Assembly: GCA_017963715.1 (NCBI GenBank)
Contig: JAGCTK010000203.1
Span: 1-9,546 of the forward strand
Length of the DNA stretch: 9,546 nt
Direction of reading: 5' to 3'
DNA from: Alphaproteobacteria bacterium
Lineage (GTDB): Bacteria > Pseudomonadota > Alphaproteobacteria > RF32 > CAG-239
Of the stretch, positions 4,226 through 9,546 are shown piece by piece. The notes under the pieces are model-generated. The model was given only the letters and a program-made list of their open reading frames with translations. It did no database searches and was not told where the DNA came from. Each line of letters begins with the position of its first letter. Position 1 is the stretch's first letter. The translations under genes and the position numbers were made by a program.

Positions 4226-6776
4226 TTAAAACGTCAAATACTTTTTTTGTTAAATCGCCGAGGCTGTATGGCTTGGCAATAAATGTAAAATCCGTGCTTC
4301 CGGCCAATTCTTTTTGCGCAATCTCTTCGGAATAACCCGATGCCAATATAATTTTGATGTCTTTCAACCTTTTGCGCATTTCTTTGGCCAGTTCCGCGCC
4401 GCTCATGCCCGGCATGACCATATCGGTAACCATCAAGTCAAAATCACCGGTTTGTTCCAATGCACTTTCGGCCGAAGGACATTCCACAACCTGAAAACCT
4501 TTTTTGCGCAAGGCACGCACGCCGAATGCACGCACCGACGCCTCATCTTCAACAAACAAAATCTTGATTTCACCGGCTTGTTTCAAATTGTTGTTGCCGT
4601 GATCGAGTTTTGACACATTTAAGCCGAAAATCAACTTCGGTGCTTCGGAACTGATTGAGGTCAAAACAGGTATCGCAGATGCGGTGTCGCTCTTTTGTTT
4701 TTGAGGTTGTTCAGCGCTCGTTTCAAAACGCGGCAAATAAATCTTGAATGTGGTCCCGACACCGACTTGGCTTTCGACTTTTAAAAAGCCTTTGGTTTGC
4801 GTGATGATGCCGTAAACCGTGGCCAAGCCTAAACCTGTGCCCGAACCGACAACATTTTGCTTGGTCGAAAAGAACGGGTCAAAAATGCGGGATAAATTCT
4901 CTTGCTTGATGCCGCAACCCGTATCTGCAACGCTGATAACGACAAAATCGCCGGGGGCAATTGTTTCACCGCCGAAAATATAAGGTTCGATCAGTGTTTC
5001 GACGCGTGTCGATATTTCAAGTGTTCCTTTGCCGTTCATGGCATCTTTGGCATTGACCATCAAATTCATAATCACTTGCGTCAATTGGACGGGATCAATC
5101 CTCACAAAACCAAGATTGGTGCCGTGATTTAACTTGAAAGTGATTTGTTCACCCAAAATACGCTTTAAAAGTTGATTGAGGTCAGCAAATGTGTCTGTGA
5201 CATCAATCAATTTCGGATTGGAGGGTTGTTGGCGTGAAAAAGCCAATAATTGACGCACAAGGCCGGCCGCTCTGACGGCATTTTGTTTGATTTCATTCAA
5301 ATCGGCAAATGAAGGATCGCCTATTCTGTGACGTTGCAACAATAAGTCGCAAAAACCAATCATCGCGGTCAAGAGGTTGTTGAAATCATGGTCAATACTG
5401 CCGGCAAATTGCCCCATAGCCTGCATTTTTTGCGCCTGCACAAATTGTGCCTCAAGATTTTTGTTTTTGGTGGTATCTTCAAGATAGATAAAAAGGCCTG
5501 TCAATGTGAGCGCGTTTTTCTTCATTTCGCGATAAGGAAAGACCGTGATTTGAACCGTTTTTTGCGAGCGTAAATGTGCTTCAAAAGCGGTGCTTTGCGT
5601 ATCACTGACGGCATCATATTTGGCATAAATTTGCTCTAAATGTTTGAGATCTTCTTTGCCGAAACAATCGGCCAAAATCGGTTTTGGCTTGTCAAATGCC
5701 AAAATCTCTTTGGCTTTGGGATTATAAGCGCTGATTTGTCCGTGCGGTGTCACGAACATGGCACCGATCGGGCTTTGGTCAAAAATTTGTTGATAATCTT
5801 GACGGCTGTGCTCAAGTTGATTTAACAAAGTTTCATCCGTTGGCAAATCAAACAGCATCAGACCGCGCGTCTTTAAATGATTGTTTTCGGAATAGATGGT
5901 TTGAACGACATAGGCTTGATGTCTGTTTTTGGCCTTAAAACGCACAAACGAGGCATTGGATGGTGTGTTTTGAAGCACCGAAACATCTTGTTCGTTAATA
6001 AAATCGGTCAAAGAGCGACCGACGATTTTTTCGGCCGCATCGGCACAAGCGGCTGCAAAGGCATCATTGGCATATTCTATTTTTTGGTTTTCATCCAAAA
6101 CATACAAACCAAGCGGCATACCCTTAACAAATCGGCTGAGTTTTTGGCGTTCCTGCTCTAAAATCTGTTCGATATTTTGGGCGGCGGTGACATCATCGAT
6201 TTGCCAGAAAAAATAAACGTCTTTTTTGATTTTTTCAATCGAAAATTCCGACTCGAAAATATCATTTTTCTTAAGATATAACGGTCTGAGATTGACCTGA
6301 TACCAACGATGCTCGTCATCATTTATGAGCTCAATCAAACTTTTTTCTTCTTTGAGATTTTTTAAGGCGCTGTTTAACCGCTCAAGTGCGGATTGGCTGT
6401 GCTTATCGCCGGATGCATGCTTTTTTAGAAAGGCCATCACCGATTTGTTTTCAAACAAACGGTCGGCGGCTTTGTTTTCAATTACGGCATCAAAAACGGC
6501 ATTTTCAATGCGACAAATTTGTTCTTTGGCATCTAAAATGACATTGGCCAACCCGCCGTATGTCAAAGCCTCTTCGCTTTGCGAAATAAGCGCGATGGCC
6601 AAACCGATGGCCACCATGGTCAAAAAAAGCGTCAGAGATAAAAACAACAACGAATTTTGCGGAAAAATAAACAGCATTAAGATGCTCAATGCGGTCGAAA
6701 TAATCGCAAAAACAAGACCTAACAGCATTTTTTCCAAATGCTTGTCCGGCCGGTATAATGTTTTTGCGTTTGCCAT
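4203..6776 (-). CDS. cckA: CckA-type hybrid sensor histidine kinase with receiver domain
   Basis: This 857-residue protein has the CckA layout. Two N-terminal membrane segments lie at about residues 17-38 and 42-65. A divergent PAS-like region follows at about 78-196, then PAS at about 212-310 and PAS at about 325-435. The DHp domain has the H-box AGSIDHDFNNLLTAM (458-472) with phospho-acceptor H463. The ATP-binding domain has the N-box around N575, DTGCG (618-622) and GSGTGLGLATVYG (644-656). A linker leads to a receiver domain (about 737-850) with acidic pair E743/D744, phospho-acceptor D785 in TDMVMPG and K835 in AKPYS. In Caulobacter CckA passes phosphate through its receiver to ChpT and on to CtrA and CpdR, controlling replication and division. 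It is longer than the Caulobacter protein (about 690 aa), mainly from the extra N-terminal PAS-like region. The residue before H463 is Asp where the family usually has Ala. The start at 6776 has AAGG nearby; pgm ends 24 bases upstream and the hda-like gene overlaps its end. Confidence 0.93.
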   Translation of the reverse strand: MANAKTLYRPDKHLEKMLLGLVFAIISTALSILMLFIFPQNSLLFLSLTLFLTMVAIGLAIALISQSEEALTYGGLANVILDAKEQICRIENAVFDAVIENKAADRLFENKSVMAFLKKHASGDKHSQSALERLNSALKNLKEEKSLIELINDDEHRWYQVNLRPLYLKKNDIFESEFSIEKIKKDVYFFWQIDDVTAAQNIEQILEQERQKLSRFVKGMPLGLYVLDENQKIEYANDAFAAACADAAEKIVGRSLTDFINEQDVSVLQNTPSNASFVRFKAKNRHQAYVVQTIYSENNHLKTRGLMLFDLPTDETLLNQLEHSRQDYQQIFDQSPIGAMFVTPHGQISAYNPKAKEILAFDKPKPILADCFGKEDLKHLEQIYAKYDAVSDTQSTAFEAHLRSQKTVQITVFPYREMKKNALTLTGLFIYLEDTTKNKNLEAQFVQAQKMQAMGQFAGSIDHDFNNLLTAMIGFCDLLLQRHRIGDPSFADLNEIKQNAVRAAGLVRQLLAFSRQQPSNPKLIDVTDTFADLNQLLKRILGEQITFKLNHGTNLGFVRIDPVQLTQVIMNLMVNAKDAMNGKGTLEISTRVETLIEPYIFGGETIAPGDFVVISVADTGCGIKQENLSRIFDPFFSTKQNVVGSGTGLGLATVYGIITQTKGFLKVESQVGVGTTFKIYLPRFETSAEQPQKQKSDTASAIPVLTSISSEAPKLIFGLNVSKLDHGNNNLKQAGEIKILFVEDEASVRAFGVRALRKKGFQVVECPSAESALEQTGDFDLMVTDMVMPGMSGAELAKEMRKRLKDIKIILASGYSEEIAQKELAGSTDFTFIAKPYSLGDLTKKVFDVLNGQNENE

Positions 6777-6800
6777 CTGAGTGCCTTACAATCCGAAATA

Positions 6801-8423
6801 TTAAGTCGTTAAATCGGGCTCTGTTTTGCCGGTGCGTTGCTCAATTTGCGCAATTAAAGCCGCAATCTTGAGATATTTTTTGAGCACATCTTTGGGATTT
6901 AAGTCAAAATTGTGTTTGTCATAGGCTTCGATATATACACGCAGTGTTGCGCCGTTGGTGCCGGTGCCGGATAAGCGATAACAAATCCGCGCGCCGTCTT
7001 CAAAATAAACGAGCAAGCCGTTTTTGGTTGAACTGCCGTCGACAACATCATGATATACAAAAGGATGTGCGCGTGAAACTTTGCATCCCTCAAAAATTTT
7101 GCCTTCAAACGAGGGCAGGTTTTCTTCCAAATCGTGCATCAAAGCATCGGCCACGTTTGAATCAATGCCGTCATAGTCAAAGCGCAAATAATATGTTCGG
7201 CCGTATTTTGCCCAAAAATCACGCGTGATTTGCTCAACCGATTTGCCGGTCGCAGCAATGATATTGAGCCAAAACAGAATGGCCCAAATACCGTCTTTTT
7301 CTCGGATGTGGGATGAACTGGTGCCAAAACTTTCCTCACCGCAGAATGTGATGCGGTTGGTGTCCATCAGGTTGCAAAAATTCTTCCAGCCGGTCGGCAC
7401 TTCATAGCAGGCGATATTCAATTTTTCGGCCACGCGGCAGACGGCCGTCGAGGTGGCTGCCGATTTTGCAACGCCGTAAATACCGTCTTTATAGGCCGGA
7501 ATATAGCGATAATTGTCGGTCAAAATGGCCAAACTGTCAGACGGGGAAACAAAGAATTTTTTACCCAAAATCATATTGCGGTCACCGTCACCGTCATTGG
7601 CACCCGCAAAATCGGGTGCATGGTCGGAATACATCAAATCGACCAAATGTTTGGCATAGACAAGGTTAGGGTCGGGGTGTAAACCGCCAAAATCGGGCAG
7701 GGGTTTTGCCTGATGGACGGAACCCTTCGGTGCACCCAAAACTTCTTCAAAAATCTTGATGCCATACGGGCCGGTCACGGCATTCATCGCGTCAAAAACA
7801 AACGTAAATCCGCTTTGAAACAGTTTTTTAATGGCATCAAAATCAAAAATTTCTTCCATCATCAAAAGATAATCTTTAATCGGGTCAATCACCTCAATTT
7901 CCATATGATCCAAATATTGAATGCCGAGTTTTGAAAGGTCGATATCAGGTGTATCAAGTGTTTTAAATGATGTGATTGTTTTGGTTTTTTCATAAATTTT
8001 TTCGCTGATTTGTGCCGAGCATTGACCGCCGTTTGAAGTGGCATATTTGATGCCGAAATCGCCGTTTTCACCGCCCGGGTTGTGTGAGGCGGTCAACGTG
8101 ATGCCGCCGTCAGCCTTGTTTTTGAGTAAAATACGTGATGATGCCGGCGTTGATAACATACCGTTTTGGCCGATGATGAGTTTTTTCATACCGTTGGCGG
8201 CTGACATTTTGATAATTTTTTGGATGGCAATATCGTTGTAATAACGTCCGTCACCGCTTAAAACAAAAGTTTTGCCTTGAACACCGCCGATTGAATCAAA
8301 TAGGCTTTGCACAAAATTTTCGAGATAATTTTGTTGTATGATGGTTTTGACTTTTTTTCTAATGCCGGCCGTCCCCATTTTTTGATCTTGATAAGGTGTG
8401 GTCTCAACTGTTTTAATCATCAT
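6801..8423 (-). CDS. pgm: Phosphoglucomutase, alpha-D-glucose phosphate-specific
   Basis: The enzyme interconverts glucose 1-phosphate and glucose 6-phosphate in the cytoplasm, feeding UDP-glucose, surface polysaccharide and glycogen synthesis. The 540-residue length matches bacterial Pgm of the PGM1-like branch (about 540-550 aa). All four active-site loops are visible: TASHNPGG (111-118) with catalytic phospho-serine S113; the metal loop DGDGDR (277-282); the sugar-binding loop GEESFG (362-367) preceded by TGWKNF (344-349); and the phosphate-binding RLSGTGTNGATLR (483-495). The N-terminal YQDQKMGTAGIRKKV (11-25) is also typical. The start at 8423 (ATGATG) has AGGAG seven bases upstream. The 88-base gap before it (8424-8511) shows no hairpin terminator; a TATCAT near 8440 could be a weak -10, so pgm may be read from upstream, from its own promoter, or both. 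cckA follows after 24 bases. Confidence 0.97.
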   Translation of the reverse strand: MMIKTVETTPYQDQKMGTAGIRKKVKTIIQQNYLENFVQSLFDSIGGVQGKTFVLSGDGRYYNDIAIQKIIKMSAANGMKKLIIGQNGMLSTPASSRILLKNKADGGITLTASHNPGGENGDFGIKYATSNGGQCSAQISEKIYEKTKTITSFKTLDTPDIDLSKLGIQYLDHMEIEVIDPIKDYLLMMEEIFDFDAIKKLFQSGFTFVFDAMNAVTGPYGIKIFEEVLGAPKGSVHQAKPLPDFGGLHPDPNLVYAKHLVDLMYSDHAPDFAGANDGDGDRNMILGKKFFVSPSDSLAILTDNYRYIPAYKDGIYGVAKSAATSTAVCRVAEKLNIACYEVPTGWKNFCNLMDTNRITFCGEESFGTSSSHIREKDGIWAILFWLNIIAATGKSVEQITRDFWAKYGRTYYLRFDYDGIDSNVADALMHDLEENLPSFEGKIFEGCKVSRAHPFVYHDVVDGSSTKNGLLVYFEDGARICYRLSGTGTNGATLRVYIEAYDKHNFDLNPKDVLKKYLKIAALIAQIEQRTGKTEPDLTT

Positions 8424-8511
8424 GTATTTTCTCCTTTGAAGATGATAAGCGCATTTTGCCGCATTTAAACGAAAAGGTAAAGCAAAAAATAGAACATTTT
8501 ACAAGTATTTA

Positions 8512-9228
8512 TCAGTCTTCATAAAAAAAGTCGTAGAGTTTTAAGTAAACCACGATTTGCACCAAATTCGTGACGGCATTTTTGATGCTGAGCATCACGG
8601 GCGAGAGCGCACCGATAAAACTCAAGATAAACGGAAAAACGGCATATACGCCAAATAAAATCACAAAAATTTTAAGATAAAATCCCTGTGTTTTGGTATA
8701 TGTGTCCCAAAGTGACTGATTTTTGCCGTTGATGCTCGAAATCCACGAAAAACCGGGGATAAAAAATGTAAATGTCAAGAGAAATACAATCGGGATATAA
8801 AGCAGAAATTGTCCTGTTTTGGAAGCGTTCAAAAAATAATAGCCGTTTTTCAAAAAAGCATAAATATCCGGAAAACCGACCAGCCATTTTGCCATATATT
8901 TGAGGGTTTTAAGGCCGATATGCCCGCACATAATCACAACCATCGACAAGGCAAACACCACAACCATTTTCACAACGGAATCAACAATTTTTTCGCTGGT
9001 AAACCACGGTTTTTGCTCGTAATAAACGCTGACAAACAGGTAATAAAAAATATAGCAAAAGATGCTGTATAATGTCAGCATCAAAAGTTGATGACGAAAG
9101 GCATATTTTAAACTGATAAATGATGCCAAAAAGGCCACCACGCCGAACACACCCAGAATCAGCACATTTTTGACCATAAACGACAACGATTCGGAACAAA
9201 ATTTTTTGAGATTGAGTGTTTCGGCCAT
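8512..9228 (-). CDS. Polytopic membrane protein of unknown function
   Basis: I do not recognise this 238-residue protein. Seen: five or six hydrophobic segments at about residues 20-40, 47-70, 84-104, 140-162, 184-207 and 210-229. A polar loop lies at about 105-139 and a short loop (163-183) holds NGKNQSLWDTYTKTQGF. The hydrophobic residues are rich in Phe and Tyr, and the end is DFFYED. The overall look (an N-terminal soluble helix, then paired segments with a repeated W/Y-containing loop) resembles bacterial hypothetical membrane proteins of the DUF type often found next to core genes, but I see no catalytic or transport signature. The start at 9228 has GAGG seven bases upstream, only 13 bases after the accC stop, so the two are almost certainly cotranscribed. 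Pgm follows after 88 bases. Confidence 0.85.
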   Translation of the reverse strand: MAETLNLKKFCSESLSFMVKNVLILGVFGVVAFLASFISLKYAFRHQLLMLTLYSIFCYIFYYLFVSVYYEQKPWFTSEKIVDSVVKMVVVFALSMVVIMCGHIGLKTLKYMAKWLVGFPDIYAFLKNGYYFLNASKTGQFLLYIPIVFLLTFTFFIPGFSWISSINGKNQSLWDTYTKTQGFYLKIFVILFGVYAVFPFILSFIGALSPVMLSIKNAVTNLVQIVVYLKLYDFFYED

Positions 9229-9241
9229 CAGATTGCCTCGA

Positions 9242-9546
9242 TTATCCGCGTGTTTTCATAAAATTTTCGAGCCAATGAATGTCATATGTGCCGTCGATAA
9301 ATTCCTGTTGCGCAATCACATCCTGCAAAAGCGGTATGGTGGTATCAATCCCCATAATGACAAATTCATCCAAAGCGCGACGCAGGCGCATCATGGCCGC
9401 ACTTCGGGTTTTGGCATTGACGATCAGTTTGGCAATCATACTGTCATAGCAAGGGGGAATGGTATAACCGGAATAAACTTCCGAATCGACTCTCACGCCC
9501 AATCCGCCGGGGGCGTGCCATTCGTCGATTTTACCGGGACAAGGCA
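9242..9546 (-). CDS. accC: Biotin carboxylase subunit of acetyl-CoA carboxylase (C-terminal part; 5' end beyond window)
   Basis: Only the last 100 residues are inside the window; the reading frame stays open to the right edge. The visible part is the end of the biotin carboxylase C-terminal domain: HAPGGLGVRVDS, then YSGYTIPPCYDSMIAKLIV, then the helix with RSAAMMRLRRALDEF, and the closing D.HWLE..M. AccC uses ATP and bicarbonate to carboxylate biotin on AccB, the first half-reaction of malonyl-CoA synthesis for fatty acids. The end aligns with the usual end of AccC (about 450 aa), so a propionyl- or pyruvate-carboxylase fusion, which would continue with other domains, is unlikely. The internal TTG near 9502 is not a start, because conserved AccC residues continue upstream of it. 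The next gene starts 13 bases after the stop. Confidence 0.93.
   Translation of the reverse strand, partial: PCPGKIDEWHAPGGLGVRVDSEVYSGYTIPPCYDSMIAKLIVNAKTRSAAMMRLRRALDEFVIMGIDTTIPLLQDVIAQQEFIDGTYDIHWLENFMKTRG

Noticed and set aside
6325..6780. Plus-strand reading frame of 151 codons opposite the start of cckA
   Set aside because: It lies wholly antisense to the well-supported N-terminal part of CckA, has no ribosome site, and its sequence resembles no protein family.
6899..8241. Several short frames on both strands within pgm
   Set aside because: All overlap conserved catalytic regions of pgm in other frames and show no start signals or family resemblance.
8424..8511. Terminator or riboswitch in the gap before pgm
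   Set aside because: No stable stem followed by a T run and no recognisable riboswitch core could be found in these 88 bases on the minus strand.
9242..9502. Separate 86-residue gene starting at the TTG near 9502
   Set aside because: The frame continues upstream to the window edge with conserved biotin carboxylase residues, so this is only the 3' end of accC.

Overview
The window looks like ordinary chromosome from an AT-rich alphaproteobacterium. The main markers are a CckA-type hybrid histidine kinase, a short DnaA-family ATPase of the Hda/HdaA kind directly behind it, and a CdnL/CarD-type RNA polymerase regulator. The combination suggests an uncultured host-associated or gut lineage, possibly near Rhodospirillales, but this placement is inference. 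No tRNA, rRNA, CRISPR array, insertion sequence, prophage or obvious transferred segment is visible, and composition looks even throughout.

Left part (1-2324): a CarD/CdnL gene on the minus strand runs off the left edge. Divergent from it is a small TRL-like lipoprotein gene, followed by a hairpin terminator and an OMPP1/FadL-family outer-membrane channel gene. A strong bidirectional terminator separates the channel gene from the next, convergent gene.

Middle part (2322-3482): two small unrecognised membrane-protein genes diverge from a 253-base region. Each has a readable sigma70-type promoter and neither has a clear Shine-Dalgarno sequence. The region contains a TTAA-N7-TTAA box (CtrA consensus) and a GANTC site on a -35 element. 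A second bidirectional terminator closes this part.

Right part (3488-9546): five minus-strand genes are closely packed. In transcription order they are accC (3' part only), a polytopic membrane protein of unknown function, pgm, cckA and an hda-like gene. Gaps are 13, 88 and 24 bases, then an overlap. The arrangement suggests one or two transcripts that join a fatty-acid-synthesis enzyme, a sugar-phosphate enzyme and two cell-cycle regulators. In known alphaproteobacteria CckA controls CtrA through ChpT, and Hda/HdaA promotes inactivation of DnaA-ATP, so the cckA-hda overlap would couple synthesis of regulators acting on the two opposing controls of replication initiation.

No wholly new system is evident. 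The points most worth a second look are the cckA-hda coupling, the C-terminal QPDLF clamp-type motif on the Hda-like protein, the two CtrA-type boxes, and the unrecognised membrane proteins.
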